A stretch of 64,000 bases of DNA from Leclercia sp. AS011. GTDB taxonomy: Bacteria; Pseudomonadota; Gammaproteobacteria; Enterobacterales; Enterobacteriaceae. Under the pieces are notes generated by a model. The model ran no database searches, was not told the DNA's origin, and was given only the letters and a program-made list of their open reading frames with translations. The position numbers and the translations under genes are program-made. Location: contig NZ_JBBCMA010000001.1 in the NCBI RefSeq assembly GCF_037152535.1, positions 1,302,001 to 1,366,000 on the forward strand, in the 5' to 3' direction. Of the stretch, positions 17,946-24,825 are shown piece after piece; position 1 is the stretch's first letter, and the number at the start of each line of letters is the position of its first letter.

Positions 17946-19226
17946 TCAGTTGCTGGCGGTTTTGATCGGGGTGTCAGGCTTTTTATCATTCCCGGCAATG
18001 TACGGGCTCCACGGCTGGGCGCGAACCGGCGCTTCGGTCTGCCATACCACGTTGAACTGGCCGTTACCTTCGATTTCGCCAATCATCACCGGCTTATGCA
18101 GATGGTGGTTGGTGGCATCCATGGTCAGGGTGAAGCCCGACGGGGCTTTAAAGGACTGGCCCGCCATGGCGGCACGCACTTTATCCACGTCAGTAGTGCC
18201 CGCTTTTTCCACCGCCTGGGCCCACATGTGGATCCCCACATAGGTAGCTTCCATCGGATCGTTAGTCACCACCGTACCGGCATTCGGCAGCTTCTGCGCT
18301 TTAGCCCAGTTTTTATAGGCTGCCACGAAGGCCTGGTTGGCCGGGTTATCCACCGACTCGAAGTAGTTCCAGGCCGCGAGGTTACCCACCAGCGGTTTGG
18401 TATCGATGCCGCGCAGCTCCTCTTCTCCTACCGAGAAGGCCACGACCGGCACGTCGGTGGCTTTTACGCCCTGGTTAGCCAGCTCTTTGTAGAACGGCAC
18501 GTTAGAGTCGCCGTTGATGGTGGAGACCACCGCGGTTTTGCCTGCGGCAGAGAATTTCTTGATGCTGGCCACGATGGTCTGGTAATCGCTGTGGCCGAAC
18601 GGGGTGTAGACCTCTTCGATGTCTTTATCCTGCACCCCTTTCGAGTGCAGGAAGGCACGGAGAATTTTGTTGGTGGTGCGCGGGTAGACGTAGTCGGTGC
18701 CCAGCAGGAAGAAGCGCTTCGCCGCCCCGCCGTCTTCGCTCATCAGGTACTCCACTGCCGGAATGGCCTGCTGGTTAGGCGCTGCGCCGGTGTAGAAGAC
18801 GTTGGGTGACATCTCTTCCCCTTCGTACTGCACCGGGTAGAACAGCAGGCCGTTCAGCTCCTCAAACACCGGTAGAACCGATTTGCGTGAGACCGAGGTC
18901 CAGCAGCCGAAGACTGCCGCCACCTTATCCTGGCTTAACAGCTGACGGGCTTTCTCGGCAAACAGCGGCCAGTTAGAGGCAGGATCCACCACCACCGGCT
19001 CCAGTTTTTTGCCCAGCACGCCGCCTTTGGCGTTGATTTCGTCGATGGTCATCAGCGCCACATCTTTCAGCGGCGTTTCAGAAATCGCCATCGTGCCGGA
19101 GAGCGAGTGCATGATGCCGATCTTGATGGTGTCGGCTGCCTGCACGCTGAAACTCATCCCCATGGCCACCACGGAGGCCGATAAAGCAAAGGCTTTTAAC
19201 AAGGTACGACGATGCATAATTTTCAC
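17946..19226 (-). CDS. urtA: urea ABC transporter substrate-binding protein UrtA
   Basis: A 426-residue periplasmic binding protein with the UrtA pattern (IKIGIMHSLSGTMAISETPLKDVALMTIDEINAKGG; FGCWTSVSRKSVLPVFEELNGLLFYPVQYEGEE). The N-terminus MHRRTLLKAFAL followed by a hydrophobic stretch and VQAAD resembles a Tat signal, as in many UrtA proteins. AGGAGTG precedes the start. First gene of urtABCDE. No urease is encoded in the window. A sigma-54 promoter and an NtrC-type site lie upstream, indicating nitrogen control. Confidence 0.94.
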   Translation of the reverse strand: MKIMHRRTLLKAFALSASVVAMGMSFSVQAADTIKIGIMHSLSGTMAISETPLKDVALMTIDEINAKGGVLGKKLEPVVVDPASNWPLFAEKARQLLSQDKVAAVFGCWTSVSRKSVLPVFEELNGLLFYPVQYEGEEMSPNVFYTGAAPNQQAIPAVEYLMSEDGGAAKRFFLLGTDYVYPRTTNKILRAFLHSKGVQDKDIEEVYTPFGHSDYQTIVASIKKFSAAGKTAVVSTINGDSNVPFYKELANQGVKATDVPVVAFSVGEEELRGIDTKPLVGNLAAWNYFESVDNPANQAFVAAYKNWAKAQKLPNAGTVVTNDPMEATYVGIHMWAQAVEKAGTTDVDKVRAAMAGQSFKAPSGFTLTMDATNHHLHKPVMIGEIEGNGQFNVVWQTEAPVRAQPWSPYIAGNDKKPDTPIKTASN

Positions 19227-19299
19227 TCCTGAAAAACAACGCTGTGCGAAATCGTCCGTTACGGCATGGACGCAGAAAAAGCATTCAGGAAAAGACAGA

Positions 19300-19314
19300 G
19301 CAAAAAGGATGCCA
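19300..19314 (-). promoter_or_regulatory. sigma-54 promoter of urtABCDE
   Basis: On the minus strand, TGGCATCCTTTTTGC matches the -24/-12 consensus TGGCAY-N5-TTGC with exact GG-GC spacing. Transcription would start near 19289, about 60 bp before urtA. The minus strand then reads directly into urtA. This fits the known nitrogen-limitation control of urea transport in many bacteria. Confidence 0.8.
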
Positions 19315-19378
19315 GAACGAAAAAGCAGTGGGATCAGGGGCTGGAATGGGTGTTAAACGCAGGGGCGGATCAGAATGG

Positions 19379-19411
19379 CACAGCGTTGCACTTAATTAAT
19401 GCAACGCTGTG
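19379..19411. promoter_or_regulatory. NtrC-type enhancer site upstream of urtA (within a long dyad)
   Basis: TGCACTTAATTAATGCA (19387-19403) fits the NtrC pattern TGCAC-N7-GTGCA with one mismatch and is centred about -106 from the predicted sigma-54 start, a typical enhancer distance. It lies inside a larger perfect inverted repeat, CACAGCGTTGCA / TGCAACGCTGTG (19379-19411), with a 9-nt loop. That repeat could also fold as a hairpin after the upstream methionine-synthase-like gene. Confidence 0.65.
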
Positions 19412-19420
19412 GAGAAACGG

Positions 19421-20524
19421 TTACCAGACTTCGCTGGCGATCTGTGTGACCAGGCGAACCTTATCCCACTGCTGGGCTTCGGTCAGGGAATTGCCCTCTT
19501 CGGTAGAGGCAAAGCCGCACTGCGGGCTGAGGCAGATCTGCTCTTTCGCTACGTACTTTGCCGCCTCTTCCAGACGCGCTTTCACCCCTTCCGGATTCTC
19601 CAGCTCGCCACTTTTGGTGGTGATCAGCCCCAGCACCACCTGCTGCTTGCCGGGACGGACAAAGCGTAACGGGGCAAAGTCACCGCTGCGATCGTTGTCG
19701 TATTCGAGGAAGAAAGCATCGACGTTGACGGTACCAAACAGGATTTCGGCCACCGGCTCGTAGCCCCCTTCGGAGATCCAGGTCGAGCGGAAGTTCCCGC
19801 GACAGACGTGCAGCCCGATGGTCAGGTCGTCCGGTTTGCCTTCCAGCGCCTTGTTCAGCACGCGGGCATAGATGCGCGCCAGCTGGTCCGGGTCATCACC
19901 GCGCTCGCGGATCTGACGACGTTGATCGTCGGAACAGAGGTAGGCCCAGACGGTGTCATCCAGCTGCAGGTTGCGACAGCCTGCGGCGTAGAAGGCGTGG
20001 ATGGCGTCGCGCCAGGTTTGCGCCAGGTCGTCGAAGTACACATCCAGATCCGGATATACGGTGGCATCGATATCCTTCCGCCCGCCGCGGAAGTGCAGCA
20101 CGCTCGGGCTCGGGATGGTCATCTTCGGCTGGGCGTTGCCGCTGACGCTCTGGAGGTAGCGGAAGTCATCCAGCATCGGATGGCTGCCGAACCCCAGCTT
20201 GCCGGTGACGCGCACGCCGTGGGCTTTGGTCTGGACGCCGTTGAACTGGATCCCCTGGTTCGAGTCATAACGCTCCACGCCCTGCAGACCGTCGAAGAAA
20301 TCAAAGTGCCACCAGGCGCGGCGGAACTCGCCATCGGTGACCACGTTTAAGCCGCAGGCGCACTGCTGCTCTACCACATGGCGAATCGCCTCGTCTTCTA
20401 CCGCACGCAGCTGCTGCGCGTCGATCTCACCGCTGGCGAACTTCACCCGCGCCTGTTTGATAGCGTCGGGACGTAAGAAACTGCCTACCACATCGGCACG
20501 GTTCGGGGCGTGTTGTCGCTGCAT
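19421..20524 (-). CDS. cobalamin-independent methionine synthase II family protein (MetE C-terminal-like)
   Basis: A 367-residue single-domain relative of the MetE catalytic half (YxjG/YxjH-like). Visible elements: GSFLRP near the N-terminus, VVTDGEFRRAWWHFDF, LQLDDTVWAYL, GLHVCRGNFRSTW (His-x-Cys zinc ligands) and a C-terminal LSPQCGFAST carrying the third zinc Cys. It likely transfers a methyl group to homocysteine or a related thiol; the methyl donor is uncertain because the folate-binding N-terminal half of MetE is absent. The start at ATG 20524 follows GGAG. A candidate MetJ site is upstream. Confidence 0.88.
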   Translation of the reverse strand: MQRQHAPNRADVVGSFLRPDAIKQARVKFASGEIDAQQLRAVEDEAIRHVVEQQCACGLNVVTDGEFRRAWWHFDFFDGLQGVERYDSNQGIQFNGVQTKAHGVRVTGKLGFGSHPMLDDFRYLQSVSGNAQPKMTIPSPSVLHFRGGRKDIDATVYPDLDVYFDDLAQTWRDAIHAFYAAGCRNLQLDDTVWAYLCSDDQRRQIRERGDDPDQLARIYARVLNKALEGKPDDLTIGLHVCRGNFRSTWISEGGYEPVAEILFGTVNVDAFFLEYDNDRSGDFAPLRFVRPGKQQVVLGLITTKSGELENPEGVKARLEEAAKYVAKEQICLSPQCGFASTEEGNSLTEAQQWDKVRLVTQIASEVW

Positions 20525-20587
20525 GCTTATCTCCTTTAACTGCCGCCATGTAATTGCCGACAGTGATAATTCATTATTTGAATATTT

Positions 20588-20611
20588 AGACTTCTGGATG
20601 GCTATATGTCC
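20588..20611 (-). promoter_or_regulatory. candidate tandem MetJ boxes
   Basis: Three adjacent 8-mers (AGACTTCT, GGATGGCT, ATATGTCC) resemble the met box AGACGTCT at 7, 5 and 5 of 8 positions. They sit about 64-87 bp upstream of the methionine-synthase-like gene. Tandem 8-bp phasing is the MetJ signature, and the gene's function agrees. Confidence 0.4.
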
Positions 20612-20692
20612 AAAAGATGTCACAGCGCCCGCTTTTCGGCAAACGAGAAAAATTCATGGGTGTTGAAAAAAATTCATGTTGGGCGGAGAGGC

Positions 20693-20720
20693 AAAAAAAT
20701 ACCGCCAGAGACTGGCGGTA
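20693..20720 (-). terminator. Rho-independent terminator
   Basis: A 9-bp perfect stem (TACCGCCAG/CTGGCGGTA, loop of 3) is followed on the minus strand by seven Ts (20699-20693). It ends transcription from the YdcA-like gene or the candidate sRNA before the MetJ-like site. Confidence 0.88.
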
Positions 20721-20893
20721 AATGCTTGCATGGATAGATTTGTATTTTGCTGTCTACGGTTCCGGTAATCCATACCGGACTGCGGATCTGAACCAGGTTA
20801 GCATGGGGAGGATAAATGGAGGTTAAACGAGGCGTGGGGACAGGTCGGGATGCTTGTTTCACCTATGGTGCTCAAGCATCCTCAATGGGATAT
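20693..20893 (-). ncRNA. candidate small RNA or structured 3' UTR with Rho-independent terminator
   Basis: This 200-bp gap lies between the YdcA-like gene and the methionine-synthase-like gene. On the minus strand it has hairpin GATGCTTG...CAAGCATC (from about 20880), then unpaired C-rich stretches (TTATCCTCCCC, resembling anti-ribosome-binding-site seeds), then hairpin TCCGGT...ACCGGA. It ends with a terminator stem TACCGCCAG/CTGGCGGTA (20700-20720) and seven Ts. No convincing ORF was seen; a 16-codon frame at 20754-20804 lacks a ribosome binding site. It could be an Hfq-type sRNA or only the upstream gene's 3' UTR. Confidence 0.4.
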
Positions 20894-21292
20894 TCAGTAT
20901 TGATTATTGGCGCATATAGGTAGCTGGGTATAACCGGGTTTGTTAGCCATATAAAGCGGCGCACAGGTTGGCTTTTTCTGCTGCACTGGCGTTGGTATTT
21001 CTTCTTTAATTTCCGACACCTGCGATGAACGAGGTTTATTAGTTCTACTTGTTTTCTTCACCGCCGGAGCTTTCTTCACTGCATTTGGCTCAAATGAGTC
21101 ATTGCTTCCACCATAACCTGAACAAATTTTCTGCGATCGACTTAAGCTTCCATCATTGCAGACAAATTGCCCGCTGGTTGTGCAATGTGAAATGCCGCCT
21201 TTTGCCCCAGAGCACGGTTTACGACCGCGTGCGGCTTCAGCATGAGAGATTGTCAGCAGTCCAAGCGTAATGACCAATAATATTTTTTTCAT
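20894..21292 (-). CDS. YdcA-like secreted cysteine-containing protein
   Basis: A 132-residue protein with a signal peptide (residues 1-20, cleavage after HAEA). Its N-terminal core, GRKPCSGAKGGISHCTTSGQFVCNDGSLSRSQKIC, resembles the short E. coli YdcA (four spaced Cys, SGxKGGISHC). A Lys/Ser/Pro-rich tail and a second Cys pair (PTCAPLYM...PICANNQ) extend it well beyond the E. coli length of about 57 residues. Disulphides in the periplasm are likely. Function is unknown. Confidence 0.7.
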   Translation of the reverse strand: MKKILLVITLGLLTISHAEAARGRKPCSGAKGGISHCTTSGQFVCNDGSLSRSQKICSGYGGSNDSFEPNAVKKAPAVKKTSRTNKPRSSQVSEIKEEIPTPVQQKKPTCAPLYMANKPGYTQLPICANNQY

Positions 21293-21475
21293 TATTCAAT
21301 TCCCTATGATTTGTGCGCCAATAATATCCATCTTAGGTGCTTGCTCAAGTTTTTCTTTTTAAAGTCATGACGTAGCAAACAACTTTGGGCGCGATGACGA
21401 ATGAAGGTCAAGAAGGTTGCGTGCGGCGTTATTGATAGCTAGTTAAAGACAACATGGGTGTGGATTATTGATGCA

Positions 21476-21784
21476 TCACTGTGCACGTGACCCTTTATAA
21501 CGAGCCATCATCCAGACGATAAGGCAGGTCACAACCGGCACCAGCCAGTCGAGCAGGCTCGCCACATTCCATACCTGCCAGTCAAACCCGCCCCACCACG
21601 GCATGTTGGCGCGCTTCCCGTGACCAAACTGGGCGATCCAGCGGTATTCCGCCTGAGTCTGTTCCCGGGCGATAAACCAGAGCGAACCCAGCGCACCGCC
21701 GATGCCCCATCTGTTCCATCGCAGGCCACAAAGGCACTGGAGCGTCACGGCGGCTAAGGCGTGCAGTAGAGGAGAGAAATCCAT
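21476..21784 (-). CDS. small membrane protein, unknown function
   Basis: 102 residues with three hydrophobic segments (about 5-20, 28-40 and 75-94) and Trp-rich loops (WWGGFDWQVWNVASLLDWLVP). I do not recognise a family. It lies 22 bp downstream of the acetyltransferase gene on the same strand and may be co-transcribed. Codon use is like the backbone. Confidence 0.6.
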   Translation of the reverse strand: MDFSPLLHALAAVTLQCLCGLRWNRWGIGGALGSLWFIAREQTQAEYRWIAQFGHGKRANMPWWGGFDWQVWNVASLLDWLVPVVTCLIVWMMARYKGSRAQ

Positions 21785-21806
21785 TATCGTGCCAATTGTT
21801 TATCGT

Positions 21807-22223
21807 TCATTTATGCATTTTCCAGCTGATCGCCATACCTTCACAATCAGGCGTCACTTTTTTGAAGCCAAACTTTTCATAGAGTGCGGGTACATCAGCT
21901 ACAAGGGAGATATAGCTTCCGTCCCAGGCGTTTTGGCTCAGCCATTCCATGATATGTTCCATGATGGCTCTTCCCAAGCCCTTACCCTGGAAATTCGGAT
22001 CGACAGCGATATCCACGATCTCAAAATTCAGTGCGCCATCGCCGACAACTCTTCCCATTCCTACGGGTATGCCCTCGTGAAGGATGTGGACAGCGTAGCA
22101 GCTTGAAGGGAGGCCTTTTTTCGCTGCTTCCAGGTTTCGGGGTGAAAGCCCGGCGATAGCGCGCAGACGGCAAAAGTCTTCAGGGGCAGGATGTGTTTCG
22201 ATGAACTTAAAATCTTCTGTCAT
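21807..22223 (-). CDS. GNAT family N-acetyltransferase
   Basis: A 138-residue GNAT protein; the acetyl-CoA motif A is clear (VDIAVDPNFQGKGLGRAIMEHIM) and a C-terminal YEKFGFKKV motif B is present. Start ATG 22223 is preferred; an upstream in-frame GTG adds only three residues. The substrate is unknown. It borders the dcp-associated island. Confidence 0.85.
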   Translation of the reverse strand: MTEDFKFIETHPAPEDFCRLRAIAGLSPRNLEAAKKGLPSSCYAVHILHEGIPVGMGRVVGDGALNFEIVDIAVDPNFQGKGLGRAIMEHIMEWLSQNAWDGSYISLVADVPALYEKFGFKKVTPDCEGMAISWKMHK

Positions 22224-22337
22224 GTGTACCACTCAAAAACATAAGGATAACTTTTTAATAACATCACAATTTTTTATCTTCAACACTGTTTTCATTCACA
22301 CGTTGCTGATTTATGGCAAAAAAACCGGGCACGGTTT

Positions 22338-22526
22338 ACCAGCATCGGTTCAGTCTTAAGAACGAATCTACGCCACTGATGATAACATTATGTAAATTCA
22401 ATAGTATTTTCTCGCTAAAAATCGCCGCGCGTAATTTCTATCCATTTTCGCGCTTCAGACCGTTCTGAGTCGCTAACCGCTGATTGTCAGTGTCGGCCAG
22501 CAACTGCATCCATAAATAATCTTAAA
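22338..22526 (-). pseudogene. decayed second copy of the dcp 3' end
   Basis: This stretch aligns along its length with the 3' end of intact dcp (24848-25035). It shares an exact 15-bp match, ACCAGCATCGGTTCA (22338-22352 versus 24848-24862), and regularly spaced identities such as CGCCACTG, TCGGCCAGCA and TCCA-AAATA. The minus-strand reading frame resembles Dcp (LWMQLLADT...LKRENG) but has an in-frame TAG at the position of Gln in QKFREA and a shifted tail. An A6CCGGGCA repeat before it (22318-22331) also recurs at 24779-24791. It marks the far edge of an insertion at dcp. Confidence 0.8.
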
Positions 22527-22678
22527 ACCTTGTTTATTCCCGTTACGTCTAAGCAGCCCGAAAAATAATGAAACAAAAGATCAGTTACTTCCCTAACAAA
22601 AAATGCTGAAATATATAAGTTATCGTTTTTTAAATTAATGTAATTAACAATAGCTAACCAATACACAGGGATAGTTAA

Positions 22679-24292
22679 ATGAATATGATGTATTACTCCA
22701 TTGTTGGAGTTTTTGCTTTCGCGGCCGTTTTGACTATGTTGGTAATTACCATCATAAAATTAAAGGCAGTAAAAGCGGATTTAGCAGATAAAGCAGTCCA
22801 GCTTAAGCGTTACGCGACAATCACTGATGCTGAAGAAGAGGCCGATCGTATCGTAAATATTGCTAAACAAACTGCACAAGAATTAGGCGCTGATTCGCAG
22901 AGGATTCTTGATGAGGCAAAAGTTGAAGCAGCCAGCACTATCGTCACGAGTGAAGCCGAAGCAAAATCAATTACATTACGCGCAGAAGATATCCTTTCGG
23001 ATGCTCGCGTGACAGCTAATAGATTGAAATCACAAGCATTATCCGATGTGGAAACGCAACGCGCTAAGCGTCTTGAAATTGAAAGTCAGATTGATGAGCT
23101 ACGTCGTTCCTATCGTGAAAAAAAAATCACATTAGATGAACTCGAGGACGCACTTTCAATTTACAAAGATGACATGGAATTCGCCGATATGGGATTTTAT
23201 GCACCCCACTTCGATTTTGATACATCCAGCCATTTCCAGGATGCCATTAAGGCCTGCCGTGATAAGCAAAAAAATTTGCTACGGGATAAAACCAGATTTG
23301 GCGCAATTCACTGTTCAACCGAATGGACAGTCGGTGGTTCTAAAAGTGAAGGTCGCAAGATGACAACACGCGGTATCCAGATGACGGCTCGTGCATTCAA
23401 TGGAGAATGTGATGCAGCAATCGCAAACTGCACCTTCAAAAACGTCCAGCAGATGGAACAACGCATTTATAAAGCCTTTGAAGCCCTCAATAAAATGAAT
23501 GAAGTTAACAAGATTTACATTAATCATGCATTCCTGAATATGAAACTCGATGAACTCCATCTAACACATGAATACCGTTTAAAGAAACAAGAAGAACGCG
23601 AAGAACAGCGCGAAATTCGCGCCCAGATGGCTGAAGAAAAACGAGCTCAAGCTGAAATCGATCGCGCGCTTCGTGAAGCGGAAGAAGAAGAACGTCGGGC
23701 TAAAAAGGCTTTGGACAAAGCCCGTAAGGAAATGGAGTCAAAACTAGCGCAAATGACCGCCGAACAGGCTGCAAAGCATAAGGAAAAAGTGAGCGAACTC
23801 GAAAATGCCCTTGAAGAAGCGTTGCTGAAAGGCCAAAAAGCACTATCTATGGCACAGCAGACAAAACGCGGTCATGTTTACGTTATCTCTAACATCGGTT
23901 CATTTGGTGAAGATGTTTTCAAAATCGGCATGACGCGTCGCCTTGATCCACAAGATCGAGTGGACGAGTTAGGTAGCGCTTCCGTGCCATTCCTGTTCGA
24001 TGTCCATGCAATGATATTTAGCGAAGATGCTCCCGCTATGGAAAATATGCTTCACCAGCGTTTCAACGAAATGCGTACTAACCTCGTGAATAAGCGCAAA
24101 GAGTTCTTCAATGTTAGCTTGAAGGAAATCAAAAACGCTGTTTTTGATATCGCAGGCGATGATGTGGATTTTATCGAAACCGCGAGTGCTCAGCATTACC
24201 ACGAAACACAAGCCATTCGTAAACAGCAAGCAGCGGCTAATTCAAAATTGACTAAAGAAGTTAAGCAGCCCAGATTTGCTGACGCTATATAA
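22679..24292 (+). CDS. membrane-anchored DUF4041 / GIY-YIG (T5orf172) nuclease, likely anti-phage
   Basis: 537 residues in order: one N-terminal TM helix (about 6-27); a long coiled coil (30-160); a DUF4041-type globular region (about 165-295, DMGFYAPHFDFDTSSHFQ...); a highly charged coiled coil (298-390); and a T5orf172/GIY-YIG domain (398-485) with VYVISN, FKIGMTRR, Arg427 and AMENMLHQRF (Glu455, the expected catalytic acid). This is the architecture reported, to my memory, for SNIPE, an inner-membrane nuclease that cuts phage DNA during injection. The gene is AT-rich against its flanks and lies between two copies of the dcp 3' end. Whether it is active here is untested. Confidence 0.82.
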   Translation: MNMMYYSIVGVFAFAAVLTMLVITIIKLKAVKADLADKAVQLKRYATITDAEEEADRIVNIAKQTAQELGADSQRILDEAKVEAASTIVTSEAEAKSITLRAEDILSDARVTANRLKSQALSDVETQRAKRLEIESQIDELRRSYREKKITLDELEDALSIYKDDMEFADMGFYAPHFDFDTSSHFQDAIKACRDKQKNLLRDKTRFGAIHCSTEWTVGGSKSEGRKMTTRGIQMTARAFNGECDAAIANCTFKNVQQMEQRIYKAFEALNKMNEVNKIYINHAFLNMKLDELHLTHEYRLKKQEEREEQREIRAQMAEEKRAQAEIDRALREAEEEERRAKKALDKARKEMESKLAQMTAEQAAKHKEKVSELENALEEALLKGQKALSMAQQTKRGHVYVISNIGSFGEDVFKIGMTRRLDPQDRVDELGSASVPFLFDVHAMIFSEDAPAMENMLHQRFNEMRTNLVNKRKEFFNVSLKEIKNAVFDIAGDDVDFIETASAQHYHETQAIRKQQAAANSKLTKEVKQPRFADAI

Positions 24293-24377
24293 CTTTATTT
24301 GAGATTTTTGTAATAACTTTTGAGCCAGATAAACGTTAGCTTTATGACTCGAATCTGGCTTATTGGCTGTAAACTAA

Positions 24378-24656
24378 TTAGTCTGCACTCTTTCCTCGCC
24401 AGCGTTTATAGCAATCTGCTATTCGTACTGTATCAATAGACTCGACTTTTCCTTCATCGAATCGAATTGCATTATCTCGCTCAAGAGACTGTCGAGCATA
24501 TTTTGTACCAACAGGTCTGAGTTTTTCTTTAAATTTCTCAATTCGCAACTTAGCTGCCAGCTGAGCTTTTGCCTCTGTTCTGTTGGCTGGTTTTGATTTT
24601 ATCAATTCAAGATCAATATGGTATTGCTGGTTTGCACTTAAACGTTTAATTTTCAT
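24378..24656 (-). CDS. hypothetical island protein
   Basis: 92 residues, basic and largely helical (MKIKRLSANQQYHIDLELIK..., ending KRWRGKSAD). No signal or TM segment and no family recognised. It is convergent with the DUF4041 gene inside the AT-rich island between the dcp copies, so it was probably acquired with it. It could be a small DNA-binding or accessory protein, but nothing in the sequence proves this. Confidence 0.55.
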   Translation of the reverse strand: MKIKRLSANQQYHIDLELIKSKPANRTEAKAQLAAKLRIEKFKEKLRPVGTKYARQSLERDNAIRFDEGKVESIDTVRIADCYKRWRGKSAD

Positions 24657-24778
24657 AACTCACCTGCATTCAACATTTTGCATGAGCATAAACAAAAGGC
24701 GTCGCTGGGCTTTGATGTTTCCTGCTAGACCATATGAATGCCACGGTCAGTTGAAAATGTAATATGAGGAAATATTAT

Positions 24779-24803
24779 AAAAAACCGGGCATCACGCCCG
24801 GTT
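24779..24803 (-). terminator. Rho-independent terminator of dcp
   Basis: Stem AACCGGGC / GCCCGGTT with a 5-nt loop is followed on the minus strand by six Ts, just after the dcp stop. A truncated version (AAAAAACCGGGCA then CGGTTT) survives beside the dcp remnant at 22318. Confidence 0.88.
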
Positions 24804-24825
24804 CTTTTTCCAGCCTGAAAAGCCC

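Noticed and set aside
19376..19390. Plus-strand TGGCACAGCGTTGCA as a sigma-54 promoter
   Set aside because: GG-GC spacing is one base short and it points into the 3' end of the convergently oriented gene; the minus-strand element at 19300-19314 has exact spacing.
20754..20804. 16-codon minus-strand ORF as an attenuator leader peptide
   Set aside because: No ribosome binding site before the ATG (the upstream bases are C-rich), and the terminator follows the preceding gene rather than regulating a downstream one convincingly.
22233..24825. Integrase or tRNA-type attachment site for the dcp island
   Set aside because: I found no recombinase gene or tRNA; only the dcp-end duplication remains.
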